Notes under the pieces: generated by a model | Told to the model about the DNA's origin: nothing | Seen by the model: the letters and a program-made list of their open reading frames with translations, nothing else | Database searches by the model: none | Shown: positions 53,404 to 62,307 of the stretch, piece after piece | Numbering within the stretch: position 1 is the stretch's first letter | Layout: every line of letters starts with the position of its first letter | NCBI GenBank assembly: GCA_965279195.1 | Contig: CBDIHP010000044.1 | Span: forward strand, 271,968-335,967 | Source: CBDIHP01 sp965279195 | GTDB lineage: Bacteria; Planctomycetota; Planctomycetia; Isosphaerales; Isosphaeraceae | DNA: 64,000 bases | Reading direction: 5' to 3' | Position numbers and translations under genes: made by a program

Positions 53404-53662
53404 GATGGGTGATGGGTGATCGGGGATACAGGAAGGGGCGAACGTCCTGCCCTCGACGAGGATCGGAATCGCTGGGCGCGGGTCTCCTGACCCCGCCCTT
53501 GCCCCGGCCGCGACGTCCCTGCGAATCTGGTCTCCAAACCAGCTCCCCGAACTGGTCTGGAGACCAGGCCAGGTCATCCCCTCTGCTTAGGACTGGGGCG
53601 GGGTCGGGAGACCCTCGCCCAGCGCTCACAGCCCGAGCCGGGCGAACTCTCCCTCACCCATC
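53404..53662. repeat. Nested inverted repeats between EF-G paralogue and aldose epimerase
   Basis: Three levels of inverted repeats share one centre: GATGGGTGA (53404-53412, again at 53411-53419) with TCACCCATC (53654-53662); a 26-base arm 53473-53498 with 53596-53621 (24 of 26 paired); and CTGGTCTCCA..ACCAG (53527-53542) with CTGGT..TGGAGACCAG (53552-53567). GGTCTCC/GGAGACC recurs in the two inner levels. No gene is seen here. The outer right arm overlaps the stop codon of the convergent gene. Confidence 0.7.
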
Positions 53663-54614
53663 AACTCCTGGACGCGATCCTGAGCGAGAACGCCGCCTCG
53701 CCGCCCGGTTTCAGGGGCTTGATGTCGGCGTCGAGGCCCTGGGCCTGGAGGTTGAAGGCGTCAGTCGGGCAGGTGTAGGGCTCGACGCAGATGGCGGGGC
53801 GGTTGTCGGGCGGAGTGAAGACCACGATGTGGGGGTAGGTCGCCGCGTCGAACTCGATCAGGGTCGCGTGGCCGGTCGTGGGCTCGCCCAGCCGGCAATG
53901 GACGATGCCGCCTTCGTCGGCGATCACGTCGGTGTAGATATCGTCGAGCGTGAGGCCGTCGATGGGACGTTCGGCCGTCAGGTTCAGATCGGAGGGCAAA
54001 TCCAGCGTCTTGCCGGTCGGCAACGAATCGACGAGTTCGAATCGTTTCCGCGCGGGGACCTGGATGGTCGTGGTCGGCGTTCGGTTGAAGTAGGGGTGGA
54101 TCCCGAAGCCCCAGGGCAGGGGGGACTCGCCGAGGTTGTCGACGCGGACGTCCATGGTGACGGCCCTGTCGAAGAGGCGGTAGGTCACCTCGATCCGAAA
54201 CGGGAAGGGGAACTGCTCCAGGATGGCCTCGGGGTAGTCGGCGGCGTCGAAGTCGGCGGTGACGTAGGCGCCGGATTCCGTCGAGGCGCCGGCGTCGAGG
54301 ACGTTCCAGGGGCGGTCGCGGACGTAGCCGTGGCGGTTCGGGTTGACCTTGAAGGTCCGGCCTTGGAAGGAGAACGCCCCGTCGCGGATGCGGTTGGGGT
54401 ACGGGAAGAGGATCGGCAGCCCGTAGTTCGTGGGCTTCTTGAGGAAGGTCTCGAAGGGGACGTTCTGGAAGACCTGGTGCGGGCCGTCGTTGAAGGTGAA
54501 GCAGTTGAAGCCGAGCCCGGGGGCGACCTCCGCGACCGTCCCGGTCCCGTGGGACAGGACGTAGACCTCGACGCCGTCGCGGTGTTCGGTGCGGATCTCG
54601 TAGGGCACGGACAT
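53661..54614 (-). CDS. Aldose 1-epimerase family protein
   Basis: 317 residues from the ATG at 54614. A galactose-mutarotase-type beta-sandwich: GLPILFPYPNRIRDGAFSF (Arg/Asn of the sugar site), NRHGYVRDRPW (His), PWGFGIHPYFNR (second His) and PPDNRPAICVEPYT with the catalytic Glu. Interconverts alpha and beta anomers of aldoses; the exact sugar is not deducible. Cytoplasmic. Convergent with the EF-G paralogue. Confidence 0.9.
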   Translation of the reverse strand: MSVPYEIRTEHRDGVEVYVLSHGTGTVAEVAPGLGFNCFTFNDGPHQVFQNVPFETFLKKPTNYGLPILFPYPNRIRDGAFSFQGRTFKVNPNRHGYVRDRPWNVLDAGASTESGAYVTADFDAADYPEAILEQFPFPFRIEVTYRLFDRAVTMDVRVDNLGESPLPWGFGIHPYFNRTPTTTIQVPARKRFELVDSLPTGKTLDLPSDLNLTAERPIDGLTLDDIYTDVIADEGGIVHCRLGEPTTGHATLIEFDAATYPHIVVFTPPDNRPAICVEPYTCPTDAFNLQAQGLDADIKPLKPGGEAAFSLRIASRS

Positions 54615-54717
54615 CGGTCGTCCTCGTCCAGGGGCGGGCAGCCGCCGGCGGACCTCGCCGGTCGGGCCTCCACAACAACCAGAATTGGGTGCATCCGGCA
54701 AGCGCCCTGGCGGGAAT

Positions 54718-56061
54718 TCAGCCGGCCAGGCCGTCCATGACCCGGGCCGCCTCGCCGTTCTTGAGCGGGGACGCGGCCGAATCCGGCCTGAGCGCCGGGC
54801 CGGCCGAGCGGTCGTCGGCGGTGACGGCCTCGGCGGGGAGGCGGATCTCGAACGTGCTGCCGTGGGCGTGGCCGTCGAGCAGCCGGATCGAGCCGCCCAT
54901 GCCGTCCATCAGCCGCCGGCAGATTGCCAGGCCCAGCCCGCTCCCCTTGCTGCGGTCGCGCTCGGGGTTCCGGAGCTGGGTGAACTCGTCGAAGATCCCG
55001 TCGCGGAGTTCCGGGGGGATGCCGATGCCGGTGTCGCGGACCCGGATCACGAACCCTTCGGACTTGCTCGCCCAGGATTCGACCTCGACCTCGCCCCGGC
55101 TCGTGAACTTGACGGCGTTCGAGAGCAAGTTGGAGATCACCCGGCCGAGCTGGGTCGAGTCGCTGCGGATGATGGCGTTGGGGGTCCGCGAGGTCTCGAC
55201 GATCGGCAGGCCCTTCCGTTCGGCCACGGGCTGGATCTCGCGGATGACCTGGTGGAGGAAGCTGCCGAGCGGGAAATCGATGCTGGAAAATGTCAACGAC
55301 CCCTGATCGAACCGGGTGATGTCGAGCAGGTCATCGAGCATCTCGATCAGGGACTTCGCGCTGCCCTGGAGATTGTCGGTCAGATCGGTGAGGTCCTCGG
55401 AGTCGACCTCCTGGTCCCGGACCAGGATCTGCAGGAGCTGGGCGCTGAGGATCATGGCGTTGATGGGGGTGCGGATCTCGTGGCTGATCGCGGCCAGGAA
55501 CCGCGTCTTGCGGCGGGCCTCGTCGACGGCGTGCTGGCGCTGGCGGTCGAGTTCGGCGTTGGCCTCGGAGAGCCGGAGTAGGAGGTCGCGATTTTCGAGC
55601 TGGCGGCTGCGATCGCGCAGCCCGGACTCGATGGCGGAGTTGAGCTGGCCCGGGTCGACGGGCCGGGTGAGGATCACGGCGTGGAATCGCCTGGACGTCC
55701 GGTCTACGACCCGGTGGAGGTCGTCCGTCTCGGCGAGGATGACGATGGGGAGTTCCTCGAGGCCGCTGACGGAGTCGATCACATCGAGCCAGTCGACCTG
55801 GACGGGCGATGGGGGGGGGCAGTCGAGAAGCAGGAGGTCGCAGGGGGGGCGATTCAGGACCTCGCGCAGCCGATCGGGCGTATCAACGAGGATGACCTCG
55901 GCGGAGGCTCGCCCGAGGGGCCCTTCGGCCTGGAAGCTCAGGCCGGGATCGGTCGTGATCACCGCCACGCGCGGTGGCCGCTTGGACGGGAACACCGCCG
56001 CCTCCCCAAGTCGCTTCTGTCCGTCCTCGCCGGACCGCAGATCACTGAAAATCCCTGACAT
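54718..56061 (-). CDS. Histidine kinase with N-terminal receiver-like domain
   Basis: 447 residues from the ATG at 56061 (earlier in-frame starts lack a ribosome site). Residues about 30-148 fold like a receiver (RVAVITTDPG, DLLLLDCPPP with Asp80, PIVILAETDD, AVILTRPVDPGQL), although the acidic pair near the start and the usual Lys are not typical. A coiled coil (155-185) leads to the H-box FLAAISHEIRTPINAM (His194) and the ATPase with NLLSNAVKFT, DTGIGIPPELRDGIFDEF and GSGLGLAICRRLMDGMGG. A soluble kinase probably working in a phosphorelay; divergent from the glycosyltransferase cluster. Confidence 0.88.
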   Translation of the reverse strand: MSGIFSDLRSGEDGQKRLGEAAVFPSKRPPRVAVITTDPGLSFQAEGPLGRASAEVILVDTPDRLREVLNRPPCDLLLLDCPPPSPVQVDWLDVIDSVSGLEELPIVILAETDDLHRVVDRTSRRFHAVILTRPVDPGQLNSAIESGLRDRSRQLENRDLLLRLSEANAELDRQRQHAVDEARRKTRFLAAISHEIRTPINAMILSAQLLQILVRDQEVDSEDLTDLTDNLQGSAKSLIEMLDDLLDITRFDQGSLTFSSIDFPLGSFLHQVIREIQPVAERKGLPIVETSRTPNAIIRSDSTQLGRVISNLLSNAVKFTSRGEVEVESWASKSEGFVIRVRDTGIGIPPELRDGIFDEFTQLRNPERDRSKGSGLGLAICRRLMDGMGGSIRLLDGHAHGSTFEIRLPAEAVTADDRSAGPALRPDSAASPLKNGEAARVMDGLAG

Positions 56062-56453
56062 TCGAAAGGATCCGGCTCGATCCGAAGCCCGATTGCTCGA
56101 TGGTCGTGGGCCGCCGGTGTGGCCTCGCCGCTGCTCGGAAACGGATCGATCGCACAAAGGATGCCGATAATAAAAAAACCGAGGATGTGGATATTGTCAA
56201 GCAGCAGGGGGGAGCGGGAGCGGGAACCCCGGCCGGACTCTCGATAATCCGGTGGGACGGCTGCGATTGACCGACCGGTGTGCCTTTGATAGAAACGCCG
56301 CGGTTTGCGGGGGCCTCCCGGCTGCGGCCGTATCTCGCGAGCACCCCCGAGAAATCGCCCGCCCCGGTCAGGATGGCCGGGGAAGAGACGTGCCCAGTGT
56401 GCGAGGATCCCGCCGAGAGGTCGGCGATCCGGACCCCGGGCCGAGCCCGATGG
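56062..56453. other. Divergent gap between sensor kinase and glycosyltransferase cluster
   Basis: About 390 bases without a convincing gene, although the glycosyltransferase frame stays open upstream to 56280. It contains an unusual AT-rich block ATAATAAAAAAACC (56167-56180) and, on the minus strand, TTGACA (56195-56200), a possible -35 of the kinase gene whose -10 cannot be fixed. Confidence 0.35.
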
Positions 56454-57575
56454 ATGTCGCGGAGCCATCTCGTGGCGAGAATCGCCTGCATCACCCCCAT
56501 GTACTTCAGCGACGCCTCCTACATCGGCGGGGGCGAGCGGTATCCGCTCAACCTCTCCCGGGGGGTCGTCGAGAGCACGGGGGGGGCCTACGAGGTCGAG
56601 ATGATCTCCTTCGGGGCGGAGCCGTTCCGACGGCCCCTGTATCCCGGCGTCACACTCCGGGTGCTCAAGGCGGCGGTCAAGCCGATCAACACCCTCGACG
56701 TGGTGAGCTGGGAACTCCCCCGCGCCATCGCCGATTGCGACCTCGTGCACATCCACCAGGCCTACACCCGCTGCTCCGAGCACGCCCTGCTCGCGGCGCG
56801 GCAGCAGAAGAAACCAATCGTCATCACCGACCACGGCGGAATGACCAGCGGACTCGGGCCGTCGCTCGGGTCGCTCGAACTGGCCGACGAGGTGGTCTGC
56901 TACTCGGAATTCGGCGCGGCCCAGTACACGACGACCCGCCCCATCCGGCTGGTCAAGGGCGGGGTCGACGGCCACCACTTCCGGCCGTCGGAGACCCCCG
57001 TCGAGCGGGACCGCGTGCTCTACGTCGGGCGGATCCTTCCGCACAAGGGGATCGATCGGCTCATCAAGGCCTTGCCCGAGGACATGCCCCTCTCGATCTG
57101 CGGCCGGCCGTACCACGCCGACTACTTCGAGTACCTCAAGACGCTCTGCCGCGGCAAGGAAGTCATGTTCTTCACCGACCTCGACGACGCCGCGATCCAG
57201 TCGCTCTACCGGCGGTCGTGGGCGAACGTCTTGCCGTCGGTCTACCGCGACCACTACGGCGTGACCTACCTCTGGCCCGAGCTGATGGGCTTCACCCTGC
57301 TGGAGGCGATGGCCTGCGGCACCCCGGCGATCTGCTCCCGGGTCGCGGCCATGCCCGAGTACGTCGATCACGGCGAGACGGGGTTCATCTTCGACGAGAT
57401 CGACGACCTCCGCGAGATCCTCACCACCCTGGCGAACGACCGCGACCTCGTCGAGCGGATGGGCCGGAAGGCCCGGAAGGTGATCGAGGAGCATTACGAC
57501 TTCCGGGTGGCCGGGGCCAAGTTGGCGGGGGTCTACGAGAGGCTCCTGGGTCGTCGGGCGGAGGTGGCGGCGTGA
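56454..57575 (+). CDS. Glycosyltransferase family 4-like protein
   Basis: 373 residues from the ATG at 56454. GT-B fold: N-terminal domain with GGGERYPLNLSRGVVE and DLVHIHQAY, C-terminal domain with RVLYVGRILPHKGIDRLIKAL, NVLPSVYRDHYG, GFTLLEAMACGTPAICS and PEYVDHGETGFIFD, the sugar-nucleotide site of family 4. Predicted retaining transferase acting at the cytoplasmic face; donor and acceptor unknown. Overlaps the next gene (GTGA). Confidence 0.9.
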   Translation: MSRSHLVARIACITPMYFSDASYIGGGERYPLNLSRGVVESTGGAYEVEMISFGAEPFRRPLYPGVTLRVLKAAVKPINTLDVVSWELPRAIADCDLVHIHQAYTRCSEHALLAARQQKKPIVITDHGGMTSGLGPSLGSLELADEVVCYSEFGAAQYTTTRPIRLVKGGVDGHHFRPSETPVERDRVLYVGRILPHKGIDRLIKALPEDMPLSICGRPYHADYFEYLKTLCRGKEVMFFTDLDDAAIQSLYRRSWANVLPSVYRDHYGVTYLWPELMGFTLLEAMACGTPAICSRVAAMPEYVDHGETGFIFDEIDDLREILTTLANDRDLVERMGRKARKVIEEHYDFRVAGAKLAGVYERLLGRRAEVAA

Positions 57576-58861
57576 AGATCCTCGTCCTGAGCAACCTCTA
57601 CCCGCCGGACGTCATCGGCGGCTACGAACTCGGATGCAGCCAGGTGGTCGAGGCCCTCCGGGGCCGGGGGCACGAGGTCCTCGTCCTGACCACCGTCCCC
57701 CGCAAGCCGGTGCCGACCCCCCGCCACGTGCGCCGGGATTTGCACCTGAACGACGTCTGGAATCCTTACGTCTTCCTGCACAACCGGCCGGTGACCTCGC
57801 ACCTGACCGGGGCCAAATCGGCCGGGGTGGACGCCCACAACGTCCACGTCCTGATGCGGACGATCGAGGAGTTCCAGCCGGACGTCGCCTACGTCTGGAT
57901 GATCCTCGGGGTGGGGGGGCTCGGCCTGATGGCGACGCTCCAGCACTTCGAAATCCCCTGGCTCTGGCACCTGATGGACGACGTCCCCCTGATGCTCTGC
58001 CGCTACGGCGGGCGACAGGTGCCGGAACTGGTCCTGGAACTCAAGCGTCAGATGCGCGGCCAGTTCGTGGCGTGCAGCCGGCAGTTGGTGGACGAGATCG
58101 AGTCGTCGGGCCTGCCGCTGGGCTCATCGGTCGAGGTCATCCCGAACTGGATCGTCGGCCCGCCCGCGTCGCCGCCCCGCACCGATTACTACCGATCGCA
58201 CGCCCGCCCCTTGAGGATCGTGAACGCCGGCCAGATCGCGCAGCATAAAGGTATCGACATGCTGATCGAGGCGGCGGCCCGCCTGCGGCATGCCGGCTAC
58301 GAAGGCTTCGAGATCGACCTCTACGGCAACTGCACCGACACCTACTTCCCGAGCCTGGTGCGGTTCTACGGGCTCGACGACAAGGTCCGGTTCAAGGGGA
58401 GTCGGCCGCAGGCGGAACTGGCCCACCTCTACGTCGGATACGACCTGTTCGCGTTCCCGACGTGGTCGCGCGAGCCCTTCGCCTTCGCCCCCATGGAGGC
58501 GGGCCGGCAGGGATGCGTGACGATGATGTCCGAGAACTGCGGCAACGCCGAGTGGTTCGTCCACGGCGTCCATTGCCTGAAGGTCCAGCGTACCGCCGAG
58601 GCCTTCGCGAGGGGCCTCGCCTCGGTCATGGATGGCGAGGTCGAGCTGGGGCCGATCGCGCGTCGCCAGGCGGCCGTCCTGAACCGGGACTTCCACCTCG
58701 ACGCCCAGATGCCCCGGATCGAATCGGCCCTGAATCGGGTCGCCGCGATGCCCAGGGGCGTCCCCGGCTGCCCCGAGGATGCCTATCGGATGGCCCTCCT
58801 GGGCGAGAAGCTGATCCAGGTCGTGATCCAGGAATCGCTGTCCCAGTCGGGCGCGGCCTGA
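57572..58861 (+). CDS. Glycosyltransferase, GT-B fold
   Basis: 429 residues, GTG start at 57572 overlapping the preceding stop. N-terminal domain KILVLSNLYPPDVIGGYELG and DVAYVWMILGVGGL; C-terminal domain RIVNAGQIAQHKGIDMLIEA, DLYGNCTDTYFPSLVRFYGL, RPQAELAHLYVGYDLFAFPT and SREPFAFAPMEAGRQGCVTM. A C-terminal helical extension of about 60 residues has no match. Second enzyme of the cluster; the overlap implies coordinated synthesis with the first. Confidence 0.9.
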   Translation: MKILVLSNLYPPDVIGGYELGCSQVVEALRGRGHEVLVLTTVPRKPVPTPRHVRRDLHLNDVWNPYVFLHNRPVTSHLTGAKSAGVDAHNVHVLMRTIEEFQPDVAYVWMILGVGGLGLMATLQHFEIPWLWHLMDDVPLMLCRYGGRQVPELVLELKRQMRGQFVACSRQLVDEIESSGLPLGSSVEVIPNWIVGPPASPPRTDYYRSHARPLRIVNAGQIAQHKGIDMLIEAAARLRHAGYEGFEIDLYGNCTDTYFPSLVRFYGLDDKVRFKGSRPQAELAHLYVGYDLFAFPTWSREPFAFAPMEAGRQGCVTMMSENCGNAEWFVHGVHCLKVQRTAEAFARGLASVMDGEVELGPIARRQAAVLNRDFHLDAQMPRIESALNRVAAMPRGVPGCPEDAYRMALLGEKLIQVVIQESLSQSGAA

Positions 58862-58905
58862 TCGCATTCGAGTCCGAGATCCCGCCGGGAACAGGGAGGA
58901 AACCC

Positions 58906-59355
58906 GTGTCGCATCCGCAACCCGAGCATCTCCGCTACTACGACGTCGCCTGCCAGAAGGAGGCCGGCGGTTCCCGCCTGGATCTCTGGCTGCGTCGCCA
59001 GTTGCGGCGGATCCTGCTGCCGATGTTCGTCCGGAACGTCCAGCTCATCCAGAGCATCGTCGGCCGCCTCGACGCGAACGAGCCCGAGATCCGCCGGATC
59101 GGCGACGCCCTCCGGCACCTGGAGCAGCGTCAGGACGAGCTGGCGACCAAGCTCCCGGCCACGATCGCGTTCGGCTGGGACTACGTCGCGATGACCCGTC
59201 GACTGGCCGCGCTCGAGGATCAGGTCGAGATGCTCCTCCAGGCCCAGCGGGGCGGGGCGACCCTGCCGCCGAACGTCAAGGCGGACCGGCCCGACGACCA
59301 CCGTCCGATGAGCTCGGCCGTTGTCTGCGGCAACCGCGGCCCCGTGTCGAACTGA
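58906..59355 (+). CDS. Small helical/coiled-coil protein within the glycosyltransferase cluster
   Basis: 149 residues from a GTG at 58906 behind a strong AGGGAGGA site. Begins QPEHLRYYDVACQKEAGGSR, then a basic amphipathic stretch WLRRQLRRILLPMFVRNVQ and two coiled-coil helices (NEPEIRRIGDALRHLEQRQD; RRLAALEDQVEMLLQ). No membrane segment. In glycan clusters such proteins may chaperone or tether transferases, or hold a chain-length ruler; this is inference. Confidence 0.65.
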   Translation: MSHPQPEHLRYYDVACQKEAGGSRLDLWLRRQLRRILLPMFVRNVQLIQSIVGRLDANEPEIRRIGDALRHLEQRQDELATKLPATIAFGWDYVAMTRRLAALEDQVEMLLQAQRGGATLPPNVKADRPDDHRPMSSAVVCGNRGPVSN

Positions 59356-59393
59356 TCCCCAAGGCCAGGCCAGCAGCGGGAGGCACGCCGAGA

Positions 59394-60626
59394 ATGCCCG
59401 TCGTCCACCAGGACCGCCCGGACCGCAACCCCCGGCGGATGCGAATCCTCTGGGTGCTCTCCTCCGCCAACCAGATGTATTCCGGGATCGGCCGCGCCCT
59501 GTTCGAGCTGACTCAGCGGCTCGGCGACCGGGCCGACTACGAACTCGCGATCGACGACGCCTACCCCCGGAACCTCAAGATCGTCCGGGCGTTCGCCGAC
59601 CGCTGGAAGCTCCCGCTCCACGTCAGCAGGGGGCTCTACCGCCCGCGCTGCATGGACACGGTGGGGGAGGGCATCGGGGACCTCGTCGCCGAGCCGAGGT
59701 GGGACCTGGTCGAGTGCCTGAGCTGGGCCAACGCCGCGACGAACGAGGTCGTGCTCGACGCGATCGGCGACCGCGCGCTGGGCTACACGCCGCACTACCA
59801 GCCGCTCTGGACGGTCCCGATGAATCCGGAGACGTCGTCGCATGTCGATGACGTGATGGGCTGGACCCTCGATCGCTCCGACGTGATCTTCTGCGACTCC
59901 CCCTGGGAGCGCCAGGCCGTCCTGCGCTACGCGCCGACGCGGGAGAATCGGGTCCACCTCTCGCTCGGCTGCGACTTCCGCCAGTACCAGGTCGGCCGCC
60001 GCGATCGCAGCCGGCAACTCCTCTTCGTCGGCGACCTGGCCGAGCCGAGGAAGCGGCTCGACCGCGTGCTCGGCGTGATGGACCGGCTCGTGCGGCGGTT
60101 CCCGGACGTCAAGCTCGTCGTGGTCGGCAACGGCAGCGACGGGGCCATCGAGCGCATCCCCGAGCACCTCCGGCCGAACTGCGAACTCAAGGGGTACGTC
60201 GACGAAGCCGAGCTGCGCCGGGCGTACGCCGAGAGTTCGGGCCTGTTCTTGCTGTCCGACTTCGAGGCGTTCGGGATCCCGATCCTGGAGGCCCTGGCCG
60301 TCGGCACGCCGGTCTTCCTGACGGACCTGGACGTGACGCGTTCGATCTTCAACCTGTATCGAGGCGCCCGGTTCTGCCCCGGCGACGACATCGACGCGAC
60401 GGCGGGCATCGTCGAGCGTTCGCTGGAACGCGGCGCCGAGGCGATCGACGAGGCCCTCGCCGACCGCGCCCGGCTCGAAGCGGCGTTCGACTGGGACGTC
60501 CTGGCCGAGCAGAAGTGGCAGGCGCTGCGCTCCGCCTGGTTCGGCCGCCACTACGTCGGCCGCCCCTTCCACGGCCCGCACGCGACGTTCCGGGCCTTCC
60601 CCAGGCCCGAACCCGCCGGGGTGTAA
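59394..60626 (+). CDS. Glycosyltransferase family 4-like protein
   Basis: 410 residues (ATG 59394; the conserved part begins at MRILWVLSSANQMYSGIG, whose Met at 59439 is another possible start). C-terminal domain RQLLFVGDLAEPRKRLDRVL, VKLVVVGNGSD, ELKGYVDEAELRRAYAESSG and SDFEAFGIPILEALAVGTPV give the family 4 donor site. The N-terminal half is divergent. Third transferase of the run and its last gene, ended by a strong hairpin. Confidence 0.88.
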   Translation: MPVVHQDRPDRNPRRMRILWVLSSANQMYSGIGRALFELTQRLGDRADYELAIDDAYPRNLKIVRAFADRWKLPLHVSRGLYRPRCMDTVGEGIGDLVAEPRWDLVECLSWANAATNEVVLDAIGDRALGYTPHYQPLWTVPMNPETSSHVDDVMGWTLDRSDVIFCDSPWERQAVLRYAPTRENRVHLSLGCDFRQYQVGRRDRSRQLLFVGDLAEPRKRLDRVLGVMDRLVRRFPDVKLVVVGNGSDGAIERIPEHLRPNCELKGYVDEAELRRAYAESSGLFLLSDFEAFGIPILEALAVGTPVFLTDLDVTRSIFNLYRGARFCPGDDIDATAGIVERSLERGAEAIDEALADRARLEAAFDWDVLAEQKWQALRSAWFGRHYVGRPFHGPHATFRAFPRPEPAGV

Positions 60627-60633
60627 TCTCTTT

Positions 60634-60658
60634 GGAGTGCGGAAGCTCCACTCCCGCA
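60634..60658. repeat. Single REP-like unit (GGAG class)
   Basis: GGAG (60634-60637) then TGCGGAAG..CTCCCGCA (one mismatch). It stands alone, eight bases past the glycosyltransferase stop. Confidence 0.5.
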
Positions 60659-60666
60659 CGCCAGAG

Positions 60667-60694
60667 GGGGAACCGCTCGTTTGAGCGGTTCCCC
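60667..60694. terminator. Bidirectional terminator hairpin
   Basis: GGGGAACCGCTC-GTTT-GAGCGGTTCCCC, twelve perfect pairs between the convergent glycosyltransferase and oxidoreductase genes. Confidence 0.75.
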
Positions 60695-60702
60695 GCGATG
60701 GG

Positions 60703-62046
60703 TCAGACCTTCTCGGGGACGACGAACGGGGCCCGGTACTTCCGGGTCAGCATCGCGTCGGCCTCGGGGTCGTTCACGAACGACTCGGTCGAGTTGTTGA
60801 TGTGGAGCTTGCGGCCGAGTTTGTAGGCGATGTTGCCGAGGTGGCAGTACGCGCTCGAGTAGTGGCCCTGCTCGATGTCGCCGTGGAGTTCCTTGTAGTT
60901 CCGCGACCGCACGGCCTGGAGGAAGTTGGCGAAGTGGTCGCCGCCGCCGGAGCCCTTGGGGCCCGGTTCGAGCTTCGGGCCCATCAGGGTGTGCCAGCTC
61001 GTGTAGCTGGTGATGGCGAGGATACCCTCGGTGCCGTAGAAGATGTCGCCGATCTTGACGCCTTCCTCATCGTTGGTGAGGAGGCCGCGGACCTCGAACT
61101 GGAGCAGGCAGTCGTCGTACTCGAAGTTGACGGTCTGCGTGTTGGGGGTCTCTCCGTCATCCTTGTAGCCGAACCGGCCGCCGGCGGACTGGACGGTCTT
61201 GGGCATCTCGTTCTTGTTGATGCCCCAGCGGGCCAGGTCCATCTGGTGGATGCCCTGGTTGCCGAGGTCGCCGTTGCCGGTGTTCCAGATCCAGTGCCAG
61301 TTGTAGTGGAGCTTGTTCTCGTTGAACGGCTTGAGCTCGGCCGGGCCGGTCCAGAGGTCGTAGTCGAGGCCGGCGGGGACGGGGCCTTCGGGCTTGATGC
61401 CGATGGAGCCGCGGGGCTTGTAGCAGAGGCCCTTGGCCATGTAGACCTTGCCGAGCTTGCCCGAGTGCAGGAACTCCATCGCGTCCTGGATGCCCTTGTG
61501 GCTCCGGCACTGGGTCCCGGCCTGGACGATCTTGTTGTACTTGCGCGCCGCCTCGACCATCCGGCGGCCTTCGGACACGTTGTGGCTGACCGGCTTCTCG
61601 ACGTAGACGTCCTTGCCGGCCTGGACGGCCCAGATGGTCGCCAGCGCGTGCCAGTGGTTCGGCGTGGCGATCGAGACGACGTCGATGTCCTTGTCGTCGA
61701 AGACCCGCCGGAGGTCCTGGACGTACTTCGGCTCGGAGCCGTTGGCCAGCCCGACCGCCTTCATCGCCTTACCGATCACCTTGCCGTCGACGTCGCAGAT
61801 CGTGGTGATCCGGGCATCCTTGCGATTCTTGATGTAACCGGCGATGTGCTCCATGCCGCGCCCCCGGACGCCGATGACGGCGACGCGGAGGACCTCGTTG
61901 GGGCTGGGCTTCTTGCCCGAGTCGGCGGCCGGGGCGTCATTGCCCGCCGCGCGGGCGTCGCGGGTCGCCGTGGCCTCGATCGCGGACAGCCCCGCGGCGA
62001 GAGCGGCCGAATTGGTGAGGAACTGCCGACGGTCCAGCGTCGCCAT
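60703..62046 (-). CDS. Tat-exported Gfo/Idh/MocA family oxidoreductase
   Basis: 447 residues from the ATG at 62046. Twin-arginine signal DRRQFLTNSAALAAGLSAIE, then the NAD(P)-binding fold (RVAVIGVRGRGMEHIAGYI), the EKP motif VYVEKPVSHNVSEGRRM and IATPNHWHALATIWA, as in the planctomycete exported dehydrogenases. A C-terminal alpha/beta domain with GNQGIHQMDLARWGI follows. Acts on sugars or inositols in the periplasm with a tightly bound cofactor; the substrate is unknown. Confidence 0.93.
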   Translation of the reverse strand: MATLDRRQFLTNSAALAAGLSAIEATATRDARAAGNDAPAADSGKKPSPNEVLRVAVIGVRGRGMEHIAGYIKNRKDARITTICDVDGKVIGKAMKAVGLANGSEPKYVQDLRRVFDDKDIDVVSIATPNHWHALATIWAVQAGKDVYVEKPVSHNVSEGRRMVEAARKYNKIVQAGTQCRSHKGIQDAMEFLHSGKLGKVYMAKGLCYKPRGSIGIKPEGPVPAGLDYDLWTGPAELKPFNENKLHYNWHWIWNTGNGDLGNQGIHQMDLARWGINKNEMPKTVQSAGGRFGYKDDGETPNTQTVNFEYDDCLLQFEVRGLLTNDEEGVKIGDIFYGTEGILAITSYTSWHTLMGPKLEPGPKGSGGGDHFANFLQAVRSRNYKELHGDIEQGHYSSAYCHLGNIAYKLGRKLHINNSTESFVNDPEADAMLTRKYRAPFVVPEKV

Positions 62047-62165
62047 GGCGTGGCTCCTTTGCGTCGAGATCGGGTCGAGTCGGGAGAGTGTGGGGCAGGA
62101 GGGATTTTCGAACAGGAGTTTAACCGATCGGCGAGGCGGGTGGGGAGGGTTTTCCGAGGCGTTCT

Positions 62166-62300
62166 GTAGGGCGTGGAGCCACGCGGACCCACGGGCCGCG
62201 TGGCTCCGCACCGACGGATGCAGAGGATCGGGCCGAGGCGCCCGTTCGACCGGGCGGTGGAGGGTGTGGAGGCCGCGAAGACGCGGCCACCACACCCTAC
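62166..62300. repeat. BIME-like inverted repeat pair (long GTAG class)
   Basis: Left unit: GTAG (62166-62169) then arms GGCGTGGAGCCACGCGG and CCGCGTGGCTCCGCACC to 62212. Right unit, inverted, 62262-62300: GGTGTGGAGGCCGCG-AAGA-CGCGGCCACCACACC then CTAC (62297-62300). The piece GCACCGACG-ATG after the left unit also occurs in the pair at 29908. Lies between the oxidoreductase promoter region and the preceding gene's stop. Confidence 0.85.
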
Positions 62301-62307
62301 GACGGGG

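Noticed and set aside
51045..53537. 830-codon minus-strand frame across the EF-G paralogue
   Set aside because: Antisense shadow with Asp/Val/Gly-rich text lacking any motif.
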